Positions 1-7,093 of a stretch of 18,214 bases of DNA are shown piece by piece. The position numbers and the translations under genes are program-made. Source of the stretch: an uncultured Gammaproteobacteria bacterium. Its GTDB lineage: Bacteria > Pseudomonadota > Gammaproteobacteria > SZUA-140. The notes beneath the pieces are model-generated. The model ran no database searches, had not been told where the DNA came from, and saw only the letters and a list, made by a program, of their open reading frames with translations. Location: the NCBI GenBank assembly GCA_945787585.1, contig CALZIG010000065.1, forward strand, positions 1 to 18,214. The letters run 5' to 3'. Positions within the stretch are counted from its first letter, which is position 1. Each line of letters begins with the position of its first letter.

Positions 1-1
1 T

Positions 2-1306
2 GACGAGTTTTTTAATCTTACTCAGGGGCTGACCTCTCCGGGCATGGGGAATGGCGGTAATTTTATCAACCGAACCGCCCTTCAGCTTACTAAAGAACTC
101 CCTGATGCGAACGATTACATCCAGAAAATCAACGAAAATTATGACTTCAACTCAACCCGTTATGCGCAAGAGATGCCGTTGGCATTGATGTTTGACCTGC
201 CCGTCAGTCGCGATCTTTTTTCGCACTGGATGGCCTACACATTAGCAAACACCATCCTTTTTTCACCGGCCCTTGAGATGGACTCAGCCGATTACTTTGA
301 CGTTCACAGAGTCTATAGCAAGCTCGTCGGTCGTATCAATTCGAACTTGAGCATTCGCGATATTATCTATCAACATATGATTTCTCAGGAAAACTGGCGT
401 CGTTTTCGTTCACCAGAAGACAATACTCGTGAAATGATTGAAATCTATCTTGGTCTGTTTGATAGAGATGACGAAGTACCCAAAGCCTCTCAAGCGTGTC
501 AAAACTGGTATTTAACGGGAGACGATCAGGACTACCAACTGGTCATCACACTGGACGAAAATATAGTGCCGCAAAAAGTCCTTGGCCAGTGGATAAACAC
601 CTGTTTTGATTTTTATCGCACAGTATCAAGCCACCCAAGGGTCATTGCCAGAGTGACTACTGTGTTGGTCGATCAATTCTTTGTTGATATGGATCAAGCT
701 AAACGTGCTGCACTGGTACAGAGCATCGTGAACAGTAATCCAACACGTTTTGAACATATTTTTACCGCCATCCTTTTTTCACGCGAATACCTGCTGAATA
801 GTGACCGTGCGAGAGGATTGGAGGAGACCTTTTTTAATATTGCACATCGTACTCAGTGGCGGCCATACAGACGTTTTTTTCAGGATTTAAATAACCCCTC
901 TGGCAGCGCCTCTAACCCTACCCTGGCCCAAATGAAGCAGCCGGGAATGACCCTGAAACTAGGCCGTTGGGCAGAACAGCCACTGGATTCGCTTAGCTTT
1001 TCCTATTACCACAAATTGGTGCGCGAACGCCTGTTGCTCGATCGAAGGACTAACTTAACCAATGATAACGATGCTGGCTGGGAACCCGGTTTTCTAGAGA
1101 AAGCGGCTGATTTAAATCCGACTGACTTTATCCACTACCTCTTTTTGAGCACCATCGGGCGTAAAGCGAACAATCAGGAGCTTACTGTTTTAAACGGTGT
1201 CATCGACAGTCGAAACTACGGAAATAATCGAACAGGACAGACCATGATCACATTTGATTATATCTCCCGACTCCCCGAGACATATTTCAATAATAGTATA
1301 AATTAA
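2..1306 (+). CDS. DUF1800-like protein, 5' end cut by the window edge
   Basis: The frame is open right to the left edge, so the ATG at 44 is probably internal and the true start lies outside the window. The protein is mostly helical. Counting from the Met at 44, residues 125-157 (EDNTREMIEIYLG, then DDEV and a later NW) resemble the DUF1800 core motif, in which an N-x-x-R-E-x-x-E stretch is followed by a Gly and an acidic segment. The C-terminus has an LFLSTIGRKANNQEL stretch like the family's closing helix. The next gene, 12 bases downstream, is a DUF1501 protein, and DUF1800 and DUF1501 genes are commonly paired in bacteria. No function is established for the pair. The match is divergent: family membership is likely, but a DUF1549/DUF1553-type relative is possible. 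Confidence 0.6.
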   Translation, partial: DEFFNLTQGLTSPGMGNGGNFINRTALQLTKELPDANDYIQKINENYDFNSTRYAQEMPLALMFDLPVSRDLFSHWMAYTLANTILFSPALEMDSADYFDVHRVYSKLVGRINSNLSIRDIIYQHMISQENWRRFRSPEDNTREMIEIYLGLFDRDDEVPKASQACQNWYLTGDDQDYQLVITLDENIVPQKVLGQWINTCFDFYRTVSSHPRVIARVTTVLVDQFFVDMDQAKRAALVQSIVNSNPTRFEHIFTAILFSREYLLNSDRARGLEETFFNIAHRTQWRPYRRFFQDLNNPSGSASNPTLAQMKQPGMTLKLGRWAEQPLDSLSFSYYHKLVRERLLLDRRTNLTNDNDAGWEPGFLEKAADLNPTDFIHYLFLSTIGRKANNQELTVLNGVIDSRNYGNNRTGQTMITFDYISRLPETYFNNSIN

Positions 1307-1318
1307 GCGGGTATAAGT

Positions 1319-2773
1319 ATGGAACGAAGACAATTCCTGAAACATCTTGGCGTCCTGGGCGGTGCCTGTACAGCCGCGTCGATACTAGGCGGTCGTAGCC
1401 TCATCTCACCTGCCCATGCCGCACTCAATACTGGCAACGCCAATAACATCGTGCTAAACGAAGTCAATTACGTACGACCTGCCGTACTGCCGCAGGTGAT
1501 TCATATCTTTCTTTACGGTGGCCCCTCCGAGCTGGCAGGCAACCTCACCAACATCGAAGATATAAATGCCAATTCACAAAACCCTTACCCCACTAACCTT
1601 GACCCAAATGATGCCAACACTATTATCACTCCCAATAATTTCTGGGGTGGCGGCAATAACGGGGCTGGTGGAGAAATCATGGAGAGCCTGATTGCATCGG
1701 GTGATATGACAATCTACCGTACACTGAATCGTATTAAAGAAGACTCTAAAGCACATCGCACCAGTATTTTTCAAAACCTGACAGGCCATCTGGATGCTGA
1801 AAACAGTCCGGGCATAGCGACCACACTGGCAGCCGTTTTAAGTGCTCATGATGCCTTTGGTAAAGCCCCTGAAGATATGATACTGCCCTTTGTCTCGTTC
1901 GAGGGTGATTCACTTATATTTCAGTTAGCGGGCCTTGATATTCCACTCGGTGCTAAATATGTAGCACTCGATCAGAACTTTCGTAATCCTTATGATCGTA
2001 ATAATAATTCATTCGTTTCTGGTCAGGGTGGTTCAGATCCAGCCAATCTTGTCGGTGCGAATGAGGATGCTATTGATGCACTTGCGCGCAGTACAGCACA
2101 AAGTGAAAAATTCCTAAAAGTGAGAGAGGCATTCACTAAACGTCGTGAACTCGCTGACTTTATTCGTGCCAGTTTTAATGAAACGGCAATTGATGCGAGT
2201 CTTCCTGTTGATCCAAGTACAACCCTGCCAATCGCCTACCCTAATACTAATTTTGGCAATCGCATGAAGGCAGCTGTCAGCCTGGCCATCAACAACCCTG
2301 ATAGTTTGTTCATTTCAATGGGCAGTGGTGGCCTCGGTGGCTGGGATGATCACGACTCAAGCCTGATAGAGTACCCCGCACGCATGCGCGATTTGATGAG
2401 CTCACTGGAAATCGCCGTTAAACATATGAACCTCACCAATCGTGACAATATCATCATCAATGTCTATGGCGATTTTGGTCGTAATGTGAACTTGAATAAC
2501 TCAATCGGCTGGGATCATGGCAACAATCAGAATCTGATGACGCTGGGTGGAAAAGGGATCCCTGGACGCACATTGGGTAAGATTGTCGGTAAAACAATGC
2601 GCATTGGTGCCTCAGGTGTGAATCGTCAGTTCACTTCACCAACCAGTGATAGCTATCAGGCAGAACCGTTCTCGGTTGCTTCATCGGTATATAAGTATTT
2701 TGGTGTACAAAATGGAAATGTACTTAATGATGATCCGCCACTGGATGAGAATGCGCCCAACGAAGCGATTTAA
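1319..2773 (+). CDS. DUF1501 family protein, Tat-exported
   Basis: 484 residues with a twin-arginine signal: RRQFLK at residues 3-8, a hydrophobic stretch, and a likely cleavage after PAHA at about residue 34. This means export as a folded protein, possibly with a bound metal. DUF1501 marks follow in order: FLYGGPS at about 64-70, GGWDDHD at about 340-346, YGDFGR near 383 and GWDHG near 398. These His/Asp clusters sit where sulfatase- or alkaline-phosphatase-like relatives bind metal, but no substrate is known for this family. The ATG at 1319 follows the DUF1800-like stop by 12 bases, with a weak GGG-type ribosome site, so the two are probably one transcript. The gene ends 17 bases from the convergent ApbE gene, and I see no terminator hairpin between them. 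Family call firm, function unknown. Confidence 0.85.
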   Translation: MERRQFLKHLGVLGGACTAASILGGRSLISPAHAALNTGNANNIVLNEVNYVRPAVLPQVIHIFLYGGPSELAGNLTNIEDINANSQNPYPTNLDPNDANTIITPNNFWGGGNNGAGGEIMESLIASGDMTIYRTLNRIKEDSKAHRTSIFQNLTGHLDAENSPGIATTLAAVLSAHDAFGKAPEDMILPFVSFEGDSLIFQLAGLDIPLGAKYVALDQNFRNPYDRNNNSFVSGQGGSDPANLVGANEDAIDALARSTAQSEKFLKVREAFTKRRELADFIRASFNETAIDASLPVDPSTTLPIAYPNTNFGNRMKAAVSLAINNPDSLFISMGSGGLGGWDDHDSSLIEYPARMRDLMSSLEIAVKHMNLTNRDNIIINVYGDFGRNVNLNNSIGWDHGNNQNLMTLGGKGIPGRTLGKIVGKTMRIGASGVNRQFTSPTSDSYQAEPFSVASSVYKYFGVQNGNVLNDDPPLDENAPNEAI

Positions 2774-2790
2774 ACAGATGAACTAGCTGC

Positions 2791-3684
2791 TTAGAGACAG
2801 AGGAATTCAACGCCCTGCTGCCTAAGAAATGCTTCAGCACCCCCCCCTTCAAGAATCGCAAACGTTGCAAGCATCCCGGCCTCCATGCAGGTTGATGCTA
2901 CTGTCGTCACTGAACGCGGGGCATCGGCAACAGGCCACCCGGTTCGAGGGTCCAGGATATGTCCGTATCGTACACCGTCTTTAAGCAAGTAGCGCCGCGC
3001 ATCGCCACTCGTGGCGACCGCGCCCTTGGTGAGCGTAATAAGACCACATTGATGATCACCGCTCCGCGCTGGGTCGTCGATCGCAATCTCCCACGCGCTA
3101 CCATCCGTACGAGGCCCTAGCGCACATAGATCACCACCAAAGTTAATTAACACACCACTGCTGATATGGGGAGTGAGCAACAGTGCAGTGCGGTCAACGG
3201 CATACTCTTTGCCGATGCCGCCTAAATCGATTTCCATTCCAGGCAGTAGTTTCAATACAGCCGAGTGCCATTCAACTTTAGACCAGCCAACCCGCGATAA
3301 TACTACTTTCACAGCGTCAGACCGAGGTACACCAGCGCTGCCATCAAACTGCCACACCTCACGTAATACGCCTGATGTGATATCAAAGCGACCCTTACTC
3401 AAGTGATAACATTGATCTGCATAATTTAGTAACAGTGCAGTCTCTTCATCCACAGTAACGGGTTGCCCACAAGCATGGTTGAGTTTGAAAATGATGTTGT
3501 CATCACGATAACGACTGAATTTTTTCTCGATGCGTCTGGCTTCATGTTCGGCAATAGATAAAAGGTACAACGCGAGCGCACGGTCTGGGGTATCCATCAA
3601 TAGCTCACAGGGACTCGCCATCGCATTAAACCGACCAACCCACAGGCCATTCTCTCTTGTCAGTTCTCTAGTTTCTGCCTTCAA
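2791..3684 (-). CDS. ApbE-family FAD:protein FMN transferase, no signal peptide
   Basis: ApbE enzymes move FMN from FAD onto a Thr or Ser of a target protein. The family marks are present in order: DITSG (101-105), DLGGIGKEYAVD (153-164), NFGGD (181-185), ATSGD (224-228) and HILDPRTG (242-249). Two things are odd. The usual ApbE is an exported lipoprotein, but this one starts MKAETREL with no signal peptide or lipobox, so it looks cytoplasmic. In the C-terminal motif, normally A-D-[AG]-L-[AS]-T, the sequence reads EAGMLAT (268-274), with Gly270 in place of the metal-site Asp. The best upstream start is TTG at 3684 with a weak TGAG site. An ATG at 3621 would cut into the conserved F-x-A-M segment. 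It is the last gene of the TlpA-DUF4266-DUF3570 cassette, 17 bases after the DUF3570 stop. Family call firm; activity less certain because of Gly270. Confidence 0.88.
   Translation of the reverse strand: MKAETRELTRENGLWVGRFNAMASPCELLMDTPDRALALYLLSIAEHEARRIEKKFSRYRDDNIIFKLNHACGQPVTVDEETALLLNYADQCYHLSKGRFDITSGVLREVWQFDGSAGVPRSDAVKVVLSRVGWSKVEWHSAVLKLLPGMEIDLGGIGKEYAVDRTALLLTPHISSGVLINFGGDLCALGPRTDGSAWEIAIDDPARSGDHQCGLITLTKGAVATSGDARRYLLKDGVRYGHILDPRTGWPVADAPRSVTTVASTCMEAGMLATFAILEGGGAEAFLRQQGVEFLCL
2840..2847 (-). repeat. G8 homopolymer tract inside the ApbE gene
   Basis: Eight consecutive G residues on the coding strand (C on the plus strand) encode most of the EGGGA segment at residues 279-283, about 15 codons before the stop. 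A slip of one base would change only the C-terminal tail. The reading frame is intact here. Confidence 0.8.
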
Positions 3685-3701
3685 TTGATAAAGCTCAGTA
3701 T

Positions 3702-5033
3702 CTAAAATTTAAACGCAAACGTCCCCTGGTAAACCAGTGCTTTCATGTCTGGTAATGAAGCACCCGAATAGCTCTGGACTATATATTCAGCACGCATTGT
3801 AAATGCCCCATTTTTACTCAGTTCTTTTCCGAACTTCAGTCCAATACTATAGGTGTTCAGCTTACCAAGACGATAATCGGCGCTGGCATACTGGGGTAAA
3901 TCATTCACAGCAGAATCTAGTGCATTATGAAAAAAATCAGCGCTCGATTGCGTGTTGTATCTAACATGAGGCTGCAGGTAGTGCTTTGGTGCGTAATCAT
4001 AACGATATTTATAATCAATGGTATGCGATGTAATGCCCCAGTCATCCCAGAAATATCGATAGGAAAAATCCACTACTTTTTTTTCGCTAAGCTGGCTGAC
4101 CGTCTTCCAGTAAAGGCTATTGCGTACGCGCCTGTCTGGGCGCTTTTCATAGAGAATCAAAACCTCCTCACCATCGAGGTTATAATCTACGACACTTATC
4201 AGCTTATAGGGATCGGTAAGATAGCCCAGTGATACGCCGTGGCTAAAATTCAATTGCGTAATCGTGCGTTTATTGATTACCTGTGTAACACCAATCACAC
4301 CATCAAATACCCGTTTATTACCATTACCAAACCGAGGATTGGTAATATTGCAGTTAGCCCATGCGGGTAATTCGGGTGCGGTCTCATTGCAGTTAGCTAT
4401 CGATAATTCTAAAGGCGTACCACTGCCGGGACTCACTGTCTCATCGAGAAAGGCAAGACCACCAGTGATTGTCGTATTACGCTGATTGAGATCTAGTGCC
4501 AGCGTGGCAGCGGCCCCATATGAGGTAAAATCATTTTCAGATGAAAAGCTTCCCTCAAAAACACGCTTTAGTGTGCGTGTCATCGGTTTTTCCCAGCTCA
4601 GGTCAATCGCCGCTCGCTTATCTGTAAACTCAGTCAACCACTTTTTCCCGGCACTACCCACATCGTTCACATTCAGGGTAAAACCAGAGGCCGACGTAAA
4701 AGGAATACTCCCACCGCTGCCCTGGTCTAGCGGGACAATTCGCCCATTGGGTGACGCACCAGTGATGGTGTCGTAGATAATATCTGCACGCACAAACTCA
4801 TCATCACCAAGATCATTTTCAACGGCGACATGCGTTGTATTCACAGAGACACGCTCTTCTTCAGAGTAATAGAATGTCGATAAATCTATTCTTGATAATG
4901 TGCTATCACGCTCTTCTTCTGCACATACCGACGATAAAGAACCCGATAAAACGGTACATGTCGCCATAATGAGTGCACTTCGGACCGATGGTTTTGGCGT
5001 GTATATTTTCGACTTCTTATCTTTTAATTGCAC
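3702..5033 (-). CDS. DUF3570 outer-membrane beta-barrel protein
   Basis: 443 residues. The N-terminal signal peptide has a basic start and a hydrophobic stretch at about 18-36, with likely cleavage after VCA (residue 38). The rest is rich in alternating aromatic/polar strands and ends in Phe (FAFKF), as outer-membrane barrels recognised by the BAM machinery do. DUF3570 marks seen are RPDRRVRNSLYWK (298-310), SYRYFWDDWGITSHT (324-338) and a Q-x-x-ADFF segment (362-368). DTITGAS at 88-94 resembles an ApbE flavinylation site. Cys215 and Cys228 are the only Cys in the mature chain and could form a disulfide in a loop. The start is GTG at 5033, 10 bases inside the end of the DUF4266 gene, with a strong GGAGG site 9 bases upstream. 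The ApbE gene follows 17 bases later. Family call firm; molecular function unknown. Confidence 0.9.
   Translation of the reverse strand: MQLKDKKSKIYTPKPSVRSALIMATCTVLSGSLSSVCAEEERDSTLSRIDLSTFYYSEEERVSVNTTHVAVENDLGDDEFVRADIIYDTITGASPNGRIVPLDQGSGGSIPFTSASGFTLNVNDVGSAGKKWLTEFTDKRAAIDLSWEKPMTRTLKRVFEGSFSSENDFTSYGAAATLALDLNQRNTTITGGLAFLDETVSPGSGTPLELSIANCNETAPELPAWANCNITNPRFGNGNKRVFDGVIGVTQVINKRTITQLNFSHGVSLGYLTDPYKLISVVDYNLDGEEVLILYEKRPDRRVRNSLYWKTVSQLSEKKVVDFSYRYFWDDWGITSHTIDYKYRYDYAPKHYLQPHVRYNTQSSADFFHNALDSAVNDLPQYASADYRLGKLNTYSIGLKFGKELSKNGAFTMRAEYIVQSYSGASLPDMKALVYQGTFAFKF
4752..4772 (-). other. Candidate flavinylation motif in the DUF3570 protein
   Basis: Codons for DTITGAS, residues 88-94. 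ApbE targets such as NqrC carry an Asp followed by [ST]-G-A-[ST], with FMN joined to the last Thr or Ser. Here that residue would be Ser94. The second position is Thr rather than the usual Gly or Ser. The match is visible in the sequence; that it is modified is inference, supported by the adjacent ApbE gene. Confidence 0.5.
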
Positions 5034-5293
5034 CCGCAGCCCCCTCCACCAATACCCTGCCCACCGCTGGCACTTTCGCGACTGTAATAAATTTTTTGAT
5101 CGGCACTGTTTTCCAGTGGGTATGGGTTTAACTGCATTCTCTCCTCTGCCAATATTGCCTTATGCCACGGCTCGACCGCTTCTTTCGCAAACATTCCACC
5201 GGGTTTCAAGGCGCTACACCCACCTAACAAAAGAGATATCAATATCAAGCTACAGGGTAATAGACCTTTACGTTTCTTTTCAAATCTTATCAT
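5024..5293 (-). CDS. DUF4266 lipoprotein with GGGGCGCN tail
   Basis: 89 residues. A basic N-terminus and hydrophobic stretch lead to the lipobox LGGC, so Cys26 should be lipidated and the protein anchored in a membrane, facing the periplasm or the cell surface. The mature part is about 64 residues with the DUF4266 pattern: VEPWHKAILA (40-49), then IYYSRESASGGQG and the closing GGGGCGCN. The two Cys separated by one Gly at the very end suggest metal or cofactor binding, or a disulfide, which is inference. The ATG at 5293 lies 14 bases inside the TlpA gene. It has no clear ribosome site, so translation is probably coupled to TlpA. The Gly codons of the tail double as the ribosome site of the next gene. 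Family recognition is strong; no function is known to me. Confidence 0.9.
   Translation of the reverse strand: MIRFEKKRKGLLPCSLILISLLLGGCSALKPGGMFAKEAVEPWHKAILAEERMQLNPYPLENSADQKIYYSRESASGGQGIGGGGCGCN
5043..5047 (-). promoter_or_regulatory. Ribosome binding site of the DUF3570 gene inside the DUF4266 tail
   Basis: The codons for the GGGC stretch of DUF4266 read GGTGGAGGGGGCTGC. The GGAGG core lies 9 bases upstream of the GTG at 5033. This supports the GTG as the true start and implies tight coupling of the two proteins. Confidence 0.75.
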
Positions 5294-5771
5294 TTTGGAG
5301 TAGTGTCTCTATATCATGTTCAAGTGATTTAATATCCTTACTTCGAAAACCTAAATGGACACTATGCAACTGACCGTTGCGATCGATCAAAAAAGCGCTT
5401 GGCATACCTTGTAAATCATAGCGTCCCGCAACAGCACCAGGCGGATCAAACGCAATATCAAAACGCGGTTTCATTTGGGAAATAAAATGATCAGCATCTG
5501 CCCTGTTAGCGTCCAGATTGATAGCAAGCACTCTCAATCCTTGCGCTTTATAGCGGGCTTGTAGCTGATTCATCCACGGAAAAGATTTTCGGCACGGTTC
5601 ACACCAGGAGGCCCAAAAGTCCAGATAGACCACTTTCCCTTTGTACTCAGATAGTTTGACCTTGCTTTTAAGCCCGTCAAGTTCAAAATCAGGTGCATCT
5701 TTTGCGGCTAATGTAGCTGTAGGCAAACTTACTGCCATTGTCAGCATCACTATGCTTAGTAAATTACGCAT
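5280..5771 (-). CDS. TlpA/ResA-like periplasmic thiol-disulfide thioredoxin
   Basis: 163 residues from the ATG at 5771, chosen because GGTGGAG sits 7 bases upstream. A longer TTG start at 5825 would add 18 residues before the signal peptide. Signal peptide at about 1-22, with likely cleavage near TLAA. The thioredoxin fold follows: the active site is WCEPC (56-60) and the cis-proline loop is GMPSAF (122-127), followed by FLIDRNG. Such proteins reduce or oxidise Cys pairs of periplasmic partners, for example in cytochrome or cofactor assembly. It is the first gene of the cassette and overlaps the DUF4266 start by 14 bases. The terminal CGC of DUF4266, or Cys215/Cys228 of the DUF3570 barrel, are plausible substrates, which is inference. 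Fold certain, substrate unknown. Confidence 0.9.
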   Translation of the reverse strand: MRNLLSIVMLTMAVSLPTATLAAKDAPDFELDGLKSKVKLSEYKGKVVYLDFWASWCEPCRKSFPWMNQLQARYKAQGLRVLAINLDANRADADHFISQMKPRFDIAFDPPGAVAGRYDLQGMPSAFLIDRNGQLHSVHLGFRSKDIKSLEHDIETLLQNDKI

Positions 5772-5870
5772 TCTATATCTCCACCGAAATATAACGATAT
5801 TGATGATAAGCGTATTAAACCGCAATCAGGTTATTTATTGTGTGAACGGTTATACAATTCAGGGGATTGA

Positions 5871-5899
5871 ATATTAGAACCAGAGGAATCAAGTCACAA
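5871..5899 (-). promoter_or_regulatory. Possible sigma-70 promoter of the TlpA cassette
   Basis: On the minus strand TTGTGA (5894-5899) and TAATAT (5871-5876) are separated by 17 bases. Each matches four of six consensus positions. It lies about 100 bases upstream of the TlpA start, in the 202-base gap after acpS. I see no convincing terminator hairpin for acpS in that gap, so read-through from acpS is also possible. Confidence 0.3.
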
Positions 5900-5973
5900 A
5901 AACAATGAATAACGCGAACTAGCGGGGAACAGCGGCAGGTTTTATAGCTCAGTCAAAACAGTATCGACGGTTA

Positions 5974-6354
5974 TTATTTTGAAACTAATGTGACAAAAGC
6001 GACGGCATATTCATCTTCATCAGAGAGTGATATATGGCTTTCAGCGACCTTGAGGCGTTCACATATTTCGATCGCCTTATCATAATAGGTTAGTGTTGGT
6101 TTACCAAGTTCATCGTGTCCTACACCAATATGACTCAGCATTAAGCCATCTCTGAATCCACACCCCATTGCTTTCGCGGTTGCTTCCTTGGCAGCAAAGC
6201 GCCTGGCAAGAAAGTTAGCTGGACGTTTATGCTGGGAGAATTCCGCAAATTCATTTGAAGTCAAAATTCTGATCGCAAACTTATCGCCATAGCGCTCCAG
6301 GTTTCTGGTCATACGTGAGACACGGACGATATCTGTGCCGATACCAATGATCAC
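5974..6354 (-). CDS. acpS: Holo-[acyl-carrier-protein] synthase
   Basis: 126 residues, the usual length. The enzyme transfers the 4'-phosphopantetheine arm from coenzyme A to a Ser of apo-ACP and so activates fatty-acid synthesis. The start IIGIGTDIV carries the metal ligand Asp8, and [12 protein letters not shown] carries Glu57. The start is GTG at 6354, overlapping the pdxJ stop as GTGA, so translation is coupled to pdxJ, its usual partner. It ends with tandem stops (TAATAA) and is the last gene of the housekeeping run. Confidence 0.97.
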   Translation of the reverse strand: MIIGIGTDIVRVSRMTRNLERYGDKFAIRILTSNEFAEFSQHKRPANFLARRFAAKEATAKAMGCGFRDGLMLSHIGVGHDELGKPTLTYYDKAIEICERLKVAESHISLSDEDEYAVAFVTLVSK

Positions 6355-7085
6355 CGACGAGCGTCTCGCATCAGCTGTTTCATTTCACGTACAGCCTGTT
6401 GCAAGCCGGTAAAGAGTGCACGCGCCACAATGGCATGACCGATGTTCAGCTCAACGAGTTCAGCAATCGCCGCAATCGGTTCAACGTTATGGTAATGCAG
6501 CCCGTGCCCGGCGTTCACTTGCAAGCCACATTGATGGGCATAGATGGCAGCCTCTTTGATTTTTTTTAGCTCAGCCTGTTGTGCTTTTTCATCTGCCAGA
6601 TCAGCGTAATGACCCGTGTGGATTTCTATTGCCGGAGCCTCACAACGGACTGCGGCATCGATCTGGTCTTTTTCAGCATCAATAAAAAGCGACACGATCG
6701 AACCTCCACCGGCTAGTTTTCGACAGGCATCGGCGACCTTGGCTTCGTGTCCAATAACGTCCAGTCCCCCTTCAGTCGTCAGCTCTTCGCGCCGTTCAGG
6801 CACCAGGCAGATATTTTCTGGGCCAATATCAATCCCAAATGCAACCATCTCATCGGTCACTGCCATTTCAAGATTCATACGCGTTTGTAAAACCTCTTTC
6901 AACAGCCGAACATCCCGTTCCTGAATGTGGCGGCGGTCTTCACGCAGATGTAAGGTAATGCTATCCGCGCCGGCCTGCTCTGCATCGATGGCGGCCTGAA
7001 CAGGGTCAGGATAGCGAGTACCACGTGCCTGTCTCAATGTGGCGATATGATCTATATTGACGCCCAACAAAACTGGTTGATTCAT
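6351..7085 (-). CDS. pdxJ: Pyridoxine 5'-phosphate synthase
   Basis: 244 residues. It condenses 1-deoxy-D-xylulose 5-phosphate with 3-amino-2-oxopropyl phosphate to make pyridoxine 5'-phosphate, the ring-closing step of the DXP-dependent vitamin B6 pathway. The N-terminal [16 protein letters not shown] signature is intact. Residues matching the catalytic set are His46 (in LHLRED), Glu73 (in NLEMAV) and His194 (in NAGHGL). ATG at 7085 with an AGGAAG site 3 bases upstream. It lies 8 bases after recO and overlaps acpS by 4. Confidence 0.98.
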   Translation of the reverse strand: MNQPVLLGVNIDHIATLRQARGTRYPDPVQAAIDAEQAGADSITLHLREDRRHIQERDVRLLKEVLQTRMNLEMAVTDEMVAFGIDIGPENICLVPERREELTTEGGLDVIGHEAKVADACRKLAGGGSIVSLFIDAEKDQIDAAVRCEAPAIEIHTGHYADLADEKAQQAELKKIKEAAIYAHQCGLQVNAGHGLHYHNVEPIAAIAELVELNIGHAIVARALFTGLQQAVREMKQLMRDARR

Positions 7086-7093
7086 TTTTCTTC

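Noticed and set aside
4900..5373. 157-codon plus-strand reading frame
   Set aside because: It lies antisense across the DUF3570 start, the whole DUF4266 gene and the TlpA end, all of which have clear family motifs. Its own translation shows no recognisable domain.
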